A DNA stretch of 64,000 nucleotides. Source: Ferruginibacter paludis (GTDB lineage: Bacteria > Bacteroidota > Bacteroidia > Chitinophagales > Chitinophagaceae). Positions 1 through 9,383 of this stretch are shown one piece after another. The notes under the pieces were generated by a model. The model did no database searches. It worked only from the letters and a program-made list of their open reading frames with translations, and was not told where the DNA came from. Where the stretch lies: assembly GCF_030409685.1 (NCBI RefSeq), contig NZ_JAUFQJ010000001.1, positions 372,001 to 436,000 on the forward strand, given 5' to 3'. The translations under genes were made by a program, and so were the position numbers. How positions within the stretch are numbered: position 1 is the stretch's first letter; every line of letters starts with the position of its first letter.

Positions 1-308
1 ATGAAGAAGTAATTGAAGCTATTGCCAGGTTGTACTGGTATACCATCGAGTTTGGTTTGGTAAAGGAAAATGATCAATTGAAAATTTATGGCGCCGGCAT
101 TTTAAGCTCCATCGGTGAAACCAGTTATGCATTGTCTGACACGCCTGCAAGAGTTCCTTTCGATGTAATGCAAATAATTGACACGCCTTACATCAAAGAC
201 AGTTTTCAAAAACAATATTTTGTGCTGGATGATATGCAGCAACTAAAGGAATGTTTGCCGCAACTGTCAATGCACTTTCAGCAAGCTTATGGCAATGGTG
301 CTGTTTAA
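1..308 (+). CDS. phhA: Phenylalanine 4-monooxygenase, C-terminal part (cut by window edge)
   Basis: The gene enters from the left edge; the frame is open from the first bases, so the TTG at 30 is not a real start. The visible part contains the block YWYTIEFGL followed by IYGAGILSS. In aromatic amino acid hydroxylases the glutamate of this TIEFGL block is the third ligand of the catalytic iron, and the two histidine ligands lie upstream, outside the window. The family converts phenylalanine to tyrosine using tetrahydrobiopterin and oxygen. The rest of the visible sequence resembles the ordinary C-terminal end of the catalytic domain. Identification rests on these motifs; tyrosine or tryptophan hydroxylase is less likely in a bacterium. 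Confidence 0.9.
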   Translation, partial: EEVIEAIARLYWYTIEFGLVKENDQLKIYGAGILSSIGETSYALSDTPARVPFDVMQIIDTPYIKDSFQKQYFVLDDMQQLKECLPQLSMHFQQAYGNGAV

Positions 309-397
309 AAAATGTAGATAACCATGTTAAATTATCCACTACAAAAAAATCGTTATCTCCTCGCATTGCGGGAAGATAACAATGTATAAAAGTGTTA

Positions 398-1111
398 TTA
401 TTTTCCGGGAGAAGATGGTCTTACTTCAATCTTGCTGGGCAGCGTTCTTGGATTCATGTGTAACAGATCTGCTACCATCTGGCCAATATCTTCCGGCTGT
501 ATTTTCCAGGCGTCTGCTTCGCTGGGTGTATGATCATTAAAATGCGTAGCAACTGAGCCGGGCATAATGGTGGATACTTTAATACCGTATTGCCTCAGGT
601 CGAGCATAATGGCTTGGGTAAAACCTACCAGTCCAAATTTGCTGGCGTTGTAGCCGGAAGCAGTTGCGAAGAAATTGGTACCCGCCAGGCTCGCAATGGT
701 AATGATGTACCCTTTGGATTGTTTCAGCGGCTCAATGCAAGCTTTAACGCTGTTGAATACGCCGGTTAAATTGGTGTCTATCATTTCGTGCCATTGTGCT
801 TCCGAAAGGCTTTCGATGGATGCAAAATGCCCCACGCCGGCATTGGCTACCAGCACATCCAGCTTACCGAAATGATCAGTCACCTCTTTTACAGCCTTAG
901 TTTCAGAAGCCAGTGTGCTGACTTCTGATTGCAATGCGAGTACTCTTGAAGGATCACTGCTGAGCGACGCTGCTGCCTTTTTTGCTGCTTCCAGGCTGCG
1001 GCTGGTAATGGCAACCCGCATGCCGTTATCAATTAAAATTTTTGCTATGCCATAGCCAATACCCTTGCTGCCGCCGGTAATGTAGGCTACCTTATCTTTT
1101 AAATCATTCAT
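398..1111 (-). CDS. Short-chain dehydrogenase/reductase (SDR family)
   Basis: A 237-residue classical SDR. The nucleotide-binding motif TGGSKGIG is at residues 12-19, the structural NAG motif at 90-92, and the catalytic Ser141, Tyr154 and Lys158 fall in the usual Ser...YxxxK arrangement. The length is typical of the family, so it should be a soluble NAD(P)-dependent oxidoreductase. It resembles 3-oxoacyl-ACP reductase and related 3-ketoacyl reductases, but the substrate cannot be read from the sequence. It is transcribed towards the phenylalanine hydroxylase gene and has no operon partner in view. Confidence 0.85.
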   Translation of the reverse strand: MNDLKDKVAYITGGSKGIGYGIAKILIDNGMRVAITSRSLEAAKKAAASLSSDPSRVLALQSEVSTLASETKAVKEVTDHFGKLDVLVANAGVGHFASIESLSEAQWHEMIDTNLTGVFNSVKACIEPLKQSKGYIITIASLAGTNFFATASGYNASKFGLVGFTQAIMLDLRQYGIKVSTIMPGSVATHFNDHTPSEADAWKIQPEDIGQMVADLLHMNPRTLPSKIEVRPSSPGK

Positions 1112-1329
1112 GTTGTTGTTTATTTTATTGTACTCAATTTTTGTGCCTGCAAGGTAAAATAATCGGGATAGCTAACAAGGAAATTGTTTGTTGGTAGTGG
1201 AAATCGCCTGCCATGTTGCGGTGTGCAAATTCAGCCATAAAGCCGGAAGGCGAATAGCAAATATGAAACGGGCATTTAAGGCACGTTCAATTTGAAAAAT
1301 AAGGTAACTTTATTTGCCAATAGATAAAT

Positions 1330-1518
1330 ATGTCGAAAGAAGAAATTAAATCTGAAGTCAGCAAAGTTTTAGACCGCTTTCCCGATAAAGCCCTTGAAGA
1401 ACTATTGACCTGGCTAAAGGAAATAGATGCAAAACGGGAATCAATTACGCCATTTACATCTTCGCTAGATAAAATTTTAGAAGAAGATAAAGAACTGCTA
1501 ACAAGGCTTGCCCAATGA
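1330..1518 (+). CDS. Small antitoxin-like protein of a Doc-type pair
   Basis: A 62-residue charged, helical protein with no recognised DNA-binding motif. Its stop codon overlaps the start of the following Doc/Fic-like reading frame (ATGA at 1515-1518), the usual arrangement in toxin-antitoxin operons with translational coupling. The function as antitoxin is inferred from this position and size alone. The toxin frame next to it is broken, so the pair is probably no longer active. Confidence 0.6.
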   Translation: MSKEEIKSEVSKVLDRFPDKALEELLTWLKEIDAKRESITPFTSSLDKILEEDKELLTRLAQ

Positions 1519-1885
1519 TTTCCGTGCAAGAAACTGAAGCAATTCATACCATACTCATTGAACAGTTTGGAGGTTGAAATGGAATCCGCGATTTATCAGG
1601 ATTAGAGTCAGTATTAGCCAGGCCGTTTTGAACTTTTGCAGGCACTGATCTGTATCCAACGCCCATACACAAAGCCGCAGCGTTAATTGAAAGTTTACAG
1701 ATTAACCATCCCTTTATCGATAGAAATAAGCGAACAGGTTATGTAATGATGCGGATGTTGCTTATTAAAACGGATTGGACATTGATGCATCGCAAGTTGA
1801 GAAATATATTTTCGTAGTCAACATCGCATCCGGCCTCACAAAAACAGAAGAGATTACCGATTGGCTTACAACACATGTCAAATAA
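1515..1885 (+). pseudogene. Decayed Doc (death-on-curing, Fic-fold) toxin
   Basis: Translation from the ATG at 1515 gives a recognisable Doc protein, including the Fic active-site motif HPFIDRNKRTG. The frame is broken three times: TGA codons at 1575-1577 and 1629-1631, and a single-base deletion in the A-run near 1766-1771. After the shift, frame +1 continues to the expected C-terminus and ends at the TAA at 1883-1885. Doc proteins modify target proteins with nucleotides or phosphate. With two stops and a frameshift it is most likely inactive, although both stops being TGA deserves a check against sequencing or recoding explanations. Confidence 0.8.
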
Positions 1886-1937
1886 AAAGGCTGCCAGTCT
1901 TTTAAAGTAATTTCACTTCAACGACCGGCAGCCTTTT
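1885..1937. terminator. Bidirectional hairpin between the doc remnant and the BNR gene
   Basis: An 11-bp perfect stem (AAAAGGCTGCC at 1885-1895, GGCAGCCTTTT at 1927-1937) with flanking A and T runs lies between the convergent ends of the doc pseudogene and the large BNR protein gene. It can act in both directions. Confidence 0.75.
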
Positions 1938-1948
1938 AAAAAATCTTT

Positions 1949-4900
1949 CTATTTCTTCCAGATAACGCCCAAGCCTGCATCCCAGAACATTTTATTTACC
2001 ACAGGGATAGTGTTGACTATTTCATCGCGACGGGTTTTTAATTTGGCCCATTGTGCGTTTAATTCTTTTTGCAAATTGAGCGATGGTTGGTTTACATGCG
2101 GTATTTCGCTTTCCGTCTGGTTTACTAAAAACTGGTAATCGGTCAAAAATTTAGCAGGAAAGTTTTCGGCATCATCATACGCTTTTGATTTACGTTGTAC
2201 CATGTCTTCATCCCAGGCTTTCATTTTTTTTACCAGGTCTTTCGCAGCCGTTTTTGCGGCAACATATTTTTCATCTGCCGGCAGGCTGGCTAACACGCCC
2301 TCCAATTGCTGCCGCTGGCTATGCATGGTGTTGGTATTGTTGTACATGGTGGTTAATTCCTGTTCCATGGCCGTCATCACCTCGTTGTATTGTTTGTACT
2401 CTGCTGCAGTAGTGGTGTAAAAAGGATTGGCAAGTATGGTGGCAGTTGTAGTAGCCGACTGGGCGCCCGTTTTGAGCGTGACAGTGTAGTTTCCCGGTGC
2501 AGCCTTATGACCGCGGTAACTTCCTTCCACATACACATCCTGTACACCGGGGATAGTGGTGTAGCGCATATCCCAGACAAACCGGTTCACACCTTTGTTT
2601 TTTGACAGCACAGGTTCTTCTGCAGGAGCGCCATCGTATTTTTTATAATTGCTATCTGCCTTTGAAGTAAAGCTGCGGACTATATTGCCGGCTGCATCTT
2701 TTATTACAAGCGTCAGTTCTGTTGTTGAATCTTTTAGTTCCGGCAACTGGTAATATAACACCACGCCGGTCGAAGGATTTACACCCCTGTACGCAGAAGC
2801 ACCCTTAAAGCTGGCTTTGGTTTCGTCCAGTTCGCTGCTGCCGTTTACAAGATAAGCCGGAGTTGGTTGAAACAGGGTAAAAGAAGCTGCTTCTTTTTTG
2901 TATTGGCGAATCAATGACAGATCATCCAGAATCCAGAAAGATCTTCCTGAAGTGGCGGCAATTAGATTATCCTGGTGTATGCGCAAATCTGTGATTGGAG
3001 TAACAGGGAGATTTAATTGAAAAGGAGCCCAGTCTTTACCACCATTCAGTGACATATACAACCCCGTTTCGGTACCGGCAAACAGCATGTCTTTTCTTTT
3101 ATCATCTTCTCTTACCACCCTGGTAAAGGCGCCATAGGGAATACCATTATTTATTTTTGTCCATGTTTTACCATAGTCAGTGGTTTTGTATAAACCGGGT
3201 GTATGATCGTTGAATTTGTAACGGGTGGTGGCGATGTAAGCAGTAGCTTTATCAAACGGCGACACTTCAATGGCGTTGATTAAACATTCCTGCAACCCCG
3301 CCGGCGTAATGTTTAGCCAATGCGCTCCGTTGTCTTTGGTTATGTACACATACCCATCATCACTGCCGGTGTATATCACGCCTTTTTCCAGTGGCGACTC
3401 CATAATGTAGCTGAGCGTACCGTAATTTTCTGCGCCAACCCCTTCGTTGGTATAAGGTACACCGGCCCTGCCTTGTTTGTCTTTTTCATTTCTTGTCAGG
3501 TCTGGCGAAGCTTCCGACCATGTTTTACCCATATCTGACGTGCGCAATAAACACTGGGCGCCATGATAAAAAACAGTTGGATCATGCTTGCTGCAAATGA
3601 TGGGTGCATTCCAGTTAAAACGGTATTTCATGTCTTTGGCATCACGCGATAAATACTGAATGGGCGCAGCCATTATATTGGTACCGGCCTTAGCCTTGCT
3701 ATCCAGCAACTGAATGCCGCCTTCGTAACTGCTACCCATTGCAAACCTTGGATCATCAGGGTTAAAAGCGATGAATGCACTCTCGCCTCCGGCAGAAGAA
3801 GTCCAGCTGCTGGTGCCAATGCCGCCGGCATCGAATTCCCTGCTGGCAATGTTTACCGAACTATTGTCCTGCTGCCCCGCGTAAATATGATAAGGAAACT
3901 GGTTGTCTACATTGATACGGTAAAATTGTGCTGTGGGTTGATTGTTCTGGCTGCTCCAGGATTTACCCCCGTTAAAAGTGATGGCTGATCCGCCATCATC
4001 AGAAATGATCATGTTCCTGGAGTTGGTCGGATTGATCCACAGGTTATGATGATCACCATGTGTGGCAGAAACATCTTCCCATGTTTTACCACCGTCTGTT
4101 GAACGCATGGCCGGCGCACTCATTACATACACCGTATTTTCATTCAGCGGATCTGTAAACAGTTTGATGTAGTACCAGGCTCTTTGTATAAGGCGGTGAT
4201 CGCTGGATACCTGGCTCCATGTTTTACCTGCATTCTCACTCACATACATACCACCCGCTTCTTTTTCAAAATCGCTTTCAATCAATGCATATACTTTTTC
4301 TGAATTGGAGCGGCAAACACCAATGGACATTTTACCCATTTCTTTTGGCAGGCCTTCTTTCATTTTTTCCCAGTGCTCACCTTCATCAACAGATTTATAC
4401 AAACCGCTGCCAGGGCCACCGCTGATCACTTTCCAGGGCAGGCGGCCATGCTCCCACATGGATGCGTATAATATCCTGGGATTATTCATGTCCATCGATA
4501 AATCCGTGCAACCTGTTTTATCATCTACATACAAAACATTTTTCCAGGTAACGCCACCATCAATGGATTTATAAATTCCCCGTTCCTTTGTTTTGCTGTA
4601 TAGAGCACCCTGTGCCCCAACGTAAACAATGTTGGGATCTTTGGGATGTATTACAATACGGGCAATGTGTTGTGTCAGATCAAGGCCAATTTTCTTCCAG
4701 GTTTTTCCCGCATCGGTTGATTTGTACACACCGTCACCACCGTGGGACATTACGCCTCTTACGGCATGTTCGCCCATGCCCACATACACTACGTTGGGGT
4801 CACTTTCTGCCACACTTACGGCGCCCACAGAACCGGTTCTGAAAAAGCTATCGGAGATATTATTCCAGGTAATACCCATGTCTTCTGTTTTCCATACACC

Positions 4901-5113
4901 ACCGCCGGTAGTACCCTGGTAATACACGGAAGGATTGCCCACTACGCCGGTAGCTGCTACCGAACGGCCACCACGAAAGGGCCCGATAGAACGCCATTTT
5001 ACCGGTTTAAAATAACTGTTGATGTTGTTGAGGGAGGTGTCAGTTTTTGATTGTGCGACAGCACCAATACAAAAACTGAGGAATAGAAAAGAGATAAGCA
5101 GTTGCCTGGTCAT
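1949..5113 (-). CDS. Secreted BNR / VPS10-like beta-propeller protein
   Basis: A 1054-residue protein with a signal peptide (residues 1-20, cleavage near AVAQS). The mature part carries many Asp-box (BNR) motifs of the form S/T-x-D-x-G-x-T-W, for example [16 protein letters not shown] and TSDMGKTW, spaced through roughly the first 700 residues as in sortilin/VPS10-type and sialidase-like propellers. The last 300 residues lack these boxes and include a helical, lysine-rich region. Such proteins are common in Bacteroidota and are often annotated as glycosyl hydrolases. No catalytic residues can be assigned here, so the substrate is unknown. It is monocistronic and ends at a strong hairpin. Confidence 0.85.
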   Translation of the reverse strand: MTRQLLISFLFLSFCIGAVAQSKTDTSLNNINSYFKPVKWRSIGPFRGGRSVAATGVVGNPSVYYQGTTGGGVWKTEDMGITWNNISDSFFRTGSVGAVSVAESDPNVVYVGMGEHAVRGVMSHGGDGVYKSTDAGKTWKKIGLDLTQHIARIVIHPKDPNIVYVGAQGALYSKTKERGIYKSIDGGVTWKNVLYVDDKTGCTDLSMDMNNPRILYASMWEHGRLPWKVISGGPGSGLYKSVDEGEHWEKMKEGLPKEMGKMSIGVCRSNSEKVYALIESDFEKEAGGMYVSENAGKTWSQVSSDHRLIQRAWYYIKLFTDPLNENTVYVMSAPAMRSTDGGKTWEDVSATHGDHHNLWINPTNSRNMIISDDGGSAITFNGGKSWSSQNNQPTAQFYRINVDNQFPYHIYAGQQDNSSVNIASREFDAGGIGTSSWTSSAGGESAFIAFNPDDPRFAMGSSYEGGIQLLDSKAKAGTNIMAAPIQYLSRDAKDMKYRFNWNAPIICSKHDPTVFYHGAQCLLRTSDMGKTWSEASPDLTRNEKDKQGRAGVPYTNEGVGAENYGTLSYIMESPLEKGVIYTGSDDGYVYITKDNGAHWLNITPAGLQECLINAIEVSPFDKATAYIATTRYKFNDHTPGLYKTTDYGKTWTKINNGIPYGAFTRVVREDDKRKDMLFAGTETGLYMSLNGGKDWAPFQLNLPVTPITDLRIHQDNLIAATSGRSFWILDDLSLIRQYKKEAASFTLFQPTPAYLVNGSSELDETKASFKGASAYRGVNPSTGVVLYYQLPELKDSTTELTLVIKDAAGNIVRSFTSKADSNYKKYDGAPAEEPVLSKNKGVNRFVWDMRYTTIPGVQDVYVEGSYRGHKAAPGNYTVTLKTGAQSATTTATILANPFYTTTAAEYKQYNEVMTAMEQELTTMYNNTNTMHSQRQQLEGVLASLPADEKYVAAKTAAKDLVKKMKAWDEDMVQRKSKAYDDAENFPAKFLTDYQFLVNQTESEIPHVNQPSLNLQKELNAQWAKLKTRRDEIVNTIPVVNKMFWDAGLGVIWKK

Positions 5114-5357
5114 GAGAATAAAATTGAACGTGAAATATAAATCTTATTTGCAAATATCCATGTGGCAATCAAACATTTCTTTGCGTTTTTTGCAACGCGA
5201 CGCTATAAAAGTAGGTGTTTTGTATGTCGGAACAAGCGGTAGTTTTTCATGGCTGCTGCGTTGTGTCACTCCCTTTTACCGCATACCTTTTGGCATCTTT
5301 TTCCGAAGCGTAACAAAAAGGGTAAGAACCTTTCTGCAAATAAAAATAATCGCGGTA

Positions 5358-5657
5358 TTATGTAACAGTTACTTTTAAAGCCTTGATAGATTTTAGAAGG
5401 GCTCCTTTTGCGACTGTTTCAGCTTCGATGTCGAAATCGTCTTGTAAACCAAGCCAGAATTTAGCTGAGTTGCCAAAATATTTACTTAACCTTAAAGCGG
5501 TATCAGCTGTAATTCTGCGATTTCCCTTGACAATTTCAGATATTCTTGTTTGCGGAATTTCAATATCTTTTGACAATTTATATGCTGAGATACTGAATGG
5601 GATAAGAAATTCTTCCATGAGAATTTCGCCCGGGTGAATATTTTTTAGTCTGGCCAT
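5358..5657 (-). CDS. higA: HigA-type antitoxin, XRE-family DNA-binding protein
   Basis: A 99-residue protein with the HigA/VapI signature: an N-terminal HPGEIL block, a helix-turn-helix around residues 23-45, then ITADTALRLSKYFG and FWLGLQ. It is the second gene of the pair, 13 bp after the toxin gene, the toxin-first order typical of higBA. HigA neutralises HigB and represses the operon promoter. Confidence 0.88.
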   Translation of the reverse strand: MARLKNIHPGEILMEEFLIPFSISAYKLSKDIEIPQTRISEIVKGNRRITADTALRLSKYFGNSAKFWLGLQDDFDIEAETVAKGALLKSIKALKVTVT

Positions 5658-5670
5658 TTTTGAAAATATT

Positions 5671-5952
5671 TTAATGATAATCTACAATTTCAACTTCAGT
5701 AGCATTGCCGCTGTTCCACTGAAAAATAATGCGCCATGGATCATTAATGCGAATGCTATAAAATGCTTTTAGTTTACTGGCCAGCTTTTCAAGCTTGTTA
5801 CTGAGAGGCACTCTCAAATCTGTAAGGTCTGCTGAGTTATTAAGCATTCTGAGTTTCCTTCGGCCCATATGCTGAATTTCAAGAGGTAGTTGTTTAACCC
5901 TTTCACCATTCCAAACTTTTTCCGTTTCAGAACTGCCAAAAGATACAATCAT
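5671..5952 (-). CDS. higB: HigB-type toxin (RelE superfamily mRNA interferase)
   Basis: A 93-residue protein that fits the plasmid-maintenance killer/HigB family: basic N-terminal half, the RRKLRMLNN block, and the C-terminal RINDPWRIIFQW segment typical of RelE-fold toxins. Family members cleave mRNA at the ribosome. The gene is complete and is followed at once by higA, so unlike the doc pair this system looks intact. Confidence 0.88.
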   Translation of the reverse strand: MIVSFGSSETEKVWNGERVKQLPLEIQHMGRRKLRMLNNSADLTDLRVPLSNKLEKLASKLKAFYSIRINDPWRIIFQWNSGNATEVEIVDYH

Positions 5953-5966
5953 ACTCCTGTTTTAGG

Positions 5967-5989
5967 TTACTAACGTATAAAGTTAGTAA
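5967..5989. promoter_or_regulatory. Inverted-repeat operator of higBA
   Basis: TTACTAAC and GTTAGTAA are exact inverted copies separated by 7 bp, placed just upstream of the higB start. On the minus strand the site overlaps TAACTTTA, a near match to the TAnnTTTG promoter element. This is where an autoregulatory HigA dimer would be expected to bind. Confidence 0.65.
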
Positions 5990-5992
5990 ATT

Positions 5993-6967
5993 TTATGATA
6001 ATAACTTCACCGCGTCCTTCGCAAAATAAGTGGCGATCAAATCTGCGCCGGCTCTTTTAATGGAAGTTAAACATTCGAGGATGGCTTTGTCTTCATTGAT
6101 CCACCCCATCTTCGCGGAGGCTTTTATCATGGCGTATTCGCCGCTTACATGGTAGGCACTTACGGGAACATCTACTGCATTTTTTACTTCACGGATGATA
6201 TCGAGGTAAGCCATGGCGGGTTTCACCATGACGATATCGGCGCCTTCTTCAATGTCCATCAATGTTTCCTTGATGGCTTCAATGCGGTTGCCGTAATCCA
6301 TCTGGTAGGTCTTTTTATCACCAAAACCAGGCGCTGAATCCAGCGCATCCCGGAAGGGCCCATAAAAGCAGGAAGCATATTTGGCGCTGTAGGCCATAAT
6401 GCCCGTTTTGATATAATTGTTTTGTTCCAATGCTTCACGGATGGCGCCGATACGGCCATCCATCATGTCGCTCGGCGCAACAATGTCTGCACCTGCTTTG
6501 GCATGGCTCAGGCTCATTTTTACCAATGCTTCAACGGTGGGATCATTTACAATTTCACCATCTTCTACAATACCATCATGGCCATAAACAGAGTAGGGGT
6601 CAAGCGCAACGTCTGTCATTACAATCATTTCGGGCAAAGCATTTTTAATGGCTTTGATGGTGCGCTGCATCAGTCCGTCAGGGTTCCATGCTTCCTTGCC
6701 GGTATTATCTTTCATTTCATCCGCAGCTTTTACAAACAGCAACACGCTTCTAATACCCATGCTCCACAACAACTTTACTTCTTTGATAGTGCCGTCAATG
6801 GAGTAGCGGTAATAGCCCGGCATAGAAGGAATTTCAAATGCTACATTTTCACCTTCATCTATAAATAACGGGGCAATAAAATCGGCGGGCTTTAAAGTTG
6901 TTTCCGAAACTAAACTTCTTATAGAAGCATTAGTTCTTAATATTCTGTTCCTTCTTTGTAAAAACAT
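5993..6967 (-). CDS. hemB: Delta-aminolevulinic acid dehydratase (porphobilinogen synthase)
   Basis: A 324-residue enzyme that condenses two 5-aminolevulinate molecules to porphobilinogen. The two active-site lysines are visible: Lys196 in AYSAKYAS and Lys249 in MVKPA. The metal-binding region reads DVALDPYSVYGHDG (119-132): the cysteines that bind catalytic zinc in the E. coli and animal enzymes are replaced by alanine and aspartates, so this should be a magnesium-type enzyme. It is the last gene of the minus-strand hemA-C-D-E-F-B run. Confidence 0.96.
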   Translation of the reverse strand: MFLQRRNRILRTNASIRSLVSETTLKPADFIAPLFIDEGENVAFEIPSMPGYYRYSIDGTIKEVKLLWSMGIRSVLLFVKAADEMKDNTGKEAWNPDGLMQRTIKAIKNALPEMIVMTDVALDPYSVYGHDGIVEDGEIVNDPTVEALVKMSLSHAKAGADIVAPSDMMDGRIGAIREALEQNNYIKTGIMAYSAKYASCFYGPFRDALDSAPGFGDKKTYQMDYGNRIEAIKETLMDIEEGADIVMVKPAMAYLDIIREVKNAVDVPVSAYHVSGEYAMIKASAKMGWINEDKAILECLTSIKRAGADLIATYFAKDAVKLLS

Positions 6968-7013
6968 GATTGTATGATTTTAATATGCTGAAATGCCAGG
7001 CAGTGTTAAATCG

Positions 7014-7979
7014 CTAGCAACTATTTACTTTTTTTGACCAGTCATCTTCATTGATGTCGATGGTAGTATTGAGCCAGTCTACCGGATGTAAACAAGCTTG
7101 CAGCAATTTATCTTCTTCACTGCCGGGTGTGGGGTTGTAATTATATTCAAAGCGAACTGTTGGCGGTAAGCTCATTAAAATACTCTCCGTTCTGCCATTT
7201 GTTTTTAAACCAAAAATAGTGCCCCGGTCGTGTACCAGGTTGAACTCTGTGTAACGGCCTCTTCTTATTTCCTGCCAGAATTTATTTTCGGGCGTATAAG
7301 GAATATTTTTTCTTTTTTCTGCGATGGGAATATAGGCGTCCATAAAAGCGTAGCCACAGGCTTTGGCAAAGCCAAACCAAAACTCAATATCTTTTTCCGC
7401 AGATGGTTTTTTATAATCGTAAAAAATACCACCAATACCACGGCGTTCATTGTTGCGGTGCGTATTTACAAAATAGTCATCGCATACTTTTTTAAAGTCA
7501 GGATAGAATGATGGATCAAACTGGTCACAGGCATTTTTATAGGTTTGATGAAAATGTTTGGCATCTTCTTCAAATAAATAGTACGGCGTTAAATCCGTAC
7601 CTCCGCCAAACCAGCGGTCGATTGTTTCACCTGCTGCATTGTACAATTCAAACATGCGGTAATTGCAATGAACGGTTGGCACAAAAGGATTGGAAGGATG
7701 AATCACCAAACTCAGGCCACAGGCAAACCACTTGTCGCCATTGATTTTTAATTGTGTCCGCATCATATCAGTCACGTCACCAAACACGATCGATGTATTG
7801 ACACCTCCTTTTTCAAACACATTGCCATTGCTGATCACCCTTGTTTTTCCTCCACCACCTTCTGCTCTTTCCCACGCATCTTCAATAAAGGTTGCTTTGC
7901 CATCACAGGCTTCCAGTGCTGCACAAATGTCGTTCTGCAACTGGTGAATAAAAGCGATCCATTGATTTTTAAATTCCAT
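7014..7979 (-). CDS. hemF: Oxygen-dependent coproporphyrinogen III oxidase
   Basis: Converts coproporphyrinogen III to protoporphyrinogen IX with molecular oxygen. The protein from the ATG at 7979 (MEFKNQWIAF) is 321 residues, normal for HemF, and contains the conserved GGGTDLTPYYL, RGIGGIFYDY and GRYTEFNLVHDRGT blocks. The open frame extends 24 codons further upstream, but that part reads through a GC-rich dispersed repeat (8014-8035) and is not expected to be translated. No anaerobic HemN is seen in the window, so this cluster is of the aerobic type. Confidence 0.95.
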   Translation of the reverse strand: MEFKNQWIAFIHQLQNDICAALEACDGKATFIEDAWERAEGGGGKTRVISNGNVFEKGGVNTSIVFGDVTDMMRTQLKINGDKWFACGLSLVIHPSNPFVPTVHCNYRMFELYNAAGETIDRWFGGGTDLTPYYLFEEDAKHFHQTYKNACDQFDPSFYPDFKKVCDDYFVNTHRNNERRGIGGIFYDYKKPSAEKDIEFWFGFAKACGYAFMDAYIPIAEKRKNIPYTPENKFWQEIRRGRYTEFNLVHDRGTIFGLKTNGRTESILMSLPPTVRFEYNYNPTPGSEEDKLLQACLHPVDWLNTTIDINEDDWSKKVNSC

Positions 7980-8013
7980 TTTTAGAAAAGTATTTATTAT
8001 AAAGTAGTATCTA

Positions 8014-8035
8014 CCCCCATCCCCTAAAGGGGAGT
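8014..8035. repeat. GC-rich dispersed repeat, copy 1
   Basis: On the minus strand it reads AACTCCCCTTTAGGGGATGG, with a small palindrome CCCCT/AGGGG. Related copies occur at 9269-9305, 9357-9381, 19877-19903, 31636-31658 and 43246-43267. Confidence 0.65.
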
Positions 8036-8143
8036 TATTGAACGACTCCAATCCATCTACCCTTACTCCTGGAACGAGTTATTTGAAGATGTAAATAAAT
8101 TGAAAACTACTTTGAATTTTAATTTCTATCACTCCAAAATTTA

Positions 8144-8192
8144 ATCCAGCATCCAATATCCATTATCAGGTATCTAGCATCCAGTATCCAGC
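8144..8192. repeat. Tandem heptamer array between hemF and hemE
   Basis: Seven consecutive 7-bp units (ATCCAGC, ATCCAAT, ATCCATT, ATCAGGT, ATCTAGC, ATCCAGT, ATCCAGC) lie just beyond the end of hemE. No coding or promoter role is apparent. Confidence 0.75.
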
Positions 8193-8195
8193 ATT

Positions 8196-9230
8196 TTAAC
8201 GGGGGCGATATTCCTTCACCGCATCCACAAAAGCCCTTGCATGATCAACCGGAACATTAGGCGTAATGCCATGCCCCAGGTTGGCAATGTAGCGTTGTGT
8301 GCCAAACGCATCAATCATTTCTGTAACCGCTTTTTTAATATCGGGGATGGGTGCCAGCAACATCGAAGGATCAAAATTTCCCTGCAACGTTATCTTATTG
8401 CCGGTTAATTCCCTTGCCATTTGTGGCGATACACACCAATCAATACCCAGGCCGGCAGCGCTGCTTTCGCTTAAATCTTTCAATGCATACCAGCTGCCTT
8501 TTGGAAACAAAATTACCGGCACATCATCTTTTAATGCATCCGCAATTTGTATCAGATATGGTTGCGCATAGGTCTTAAAATCGGCCGGACTTAATGATCC
8601 CGCCCAGCTATCGAAAACCTGCACCGTATCAGCACCGGCCTTTGCCTGCAGCTTTAAATACTGAATAGTGATGTTGGTTATTTTTTGTAACAACTGATGT
8701 GCCAACGCTGGTTGCGTGTAGGCAAACTGCTTGGCTTTATCCCATGTCTTACTTCCCTTGCCTTCCACCATATAGCATAAAATAGTCCAGGGTGCGCCGG
8801 CGAAACCTATCAGGGGCACACGACCGTTGAGTTCTTTTTTTGTAAGAGATAGCGCATCATAAACATATTTCAAACTCTCCTCTGCGCCTTCCGTTATTAA
8901 AGCGTCAATATCCTGTTGTGTCTGAATAATTTTTGGTAAGGATGGTCCCTTGCCTTCTTCCATCAACACTTCAACACCCATTGCCTGAGGGATCACCAAA
9001 ATATCACTGAAGATGATGGCGGCATCGACGCCTACCTGGTCAACAGGCTGCAATGTAATGGCGGTGGCCAGTTCCGGCGTTTGTACGCGGGCAAAAAAAT
9101 CATACTTGGCTTTTAGTTTCAAATAGTCGGGCAAATACCTGCCGGCCTGCCGCATCATCCATACCGGTGGCCGTTCAACAATTTCTCCGCGAAGGGCTCT
9201 TAACAGCAGGTCGTTTTTTAATGTGCTCAT
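8196..9230 (-). CDS. hemE: Uroporphyrinogen decarboxylase
   Basis: A 344-residue enzyme that removes four carboxyl groups from uroporphyrinogen III to give coproporphyrinogen III. Both family signatures are present: [17 protein letters not shown] near residue 20 and [16 protein letters not shown] in the middle. It is the fourth gene in the hem run. The gap to hemD holds two copies of a GC-rich repeat, which may separate transcription units or simply be tolerated in the spacer. Confidence 0.96.
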   Translation of the reverse strand: MSTLKNDLLLRALRGEIVERPPVWMMRQAGRYLPDYLKLKAKYDFFARVQTPELATAITLQPVDQVGVDAAIIFSDILVIPQAMGVEVLMEEGKGPSLPKIIQTQQDIDALITEGAEESLKYVYDALSLTKKELNGRVPLIGFAGAPWTILCYMVEGKGSKTWDKAKQFAYTQPALAHQLLQKITNITIQYLKLQAKAGADTVQVFDSWAGSLSPADFKTYAQPYLIQIADALKDDVPVILFPKGSWYALKDLSESSAAGLGIDWCVSPQMARELTGNKITLQGNFDPSMLLAPIPDIKKAVTEMIDAFGTQRYIANLGHGITPNVPVDHARAFVDAVKEYRPR

Positions 9231-9268
9231 GTTATTTTTTGTATGAATTTTTAATGCTGATTTTACTT

Positions 9269-9305
9269 CATCCCAACCCTTCTCCTTCAGGAGAAAGAAT
9301 TGGTA
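9269..9305. repeat. GC-rich dispersed repeat, copy 2 (hemE-hemD spacer)
   Basis: Contains CCCTTCTCCTTCAGGAGAAA with the small palindrome TCTCCT/AGGAGA. Same family as 8014-8035, with an AT-richer right part. Confidence 0.5.
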
Positions 9306-9356
9306 GTGGTTCGTTTTTAAATTGGATTAAATCTCCGCAGCAATATCCTCCATATT

Positions 9357-9381
9357 CTCCCCCTTGGAGGAGTTAGGGTGG
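9357..9381. repeat. GC-rich dispersed repeat, copy 3 (hemE-hemD spacer)
   Basis: Reads CTCCCCCTTGGAGGAGTTAG and then GGTGG, ending at the hemD stop codon. It and copy 2 fill much of the 150-bp hemE-hemD gap. Confidence 0.5.
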
Positions 9382-9383
9382 CG

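Noticed and set aside
2185..5050. Plus-strand frames opposite the BNR protein gene
   Set aside because: Shadows of the repetitive Asp-box coding sequence.
7980..8051. N-terminal extension of HemF
   Set aside because: The extra codons read through the GC-rich dispersed repeat; the HemF homology begins at the ATG at 7979.
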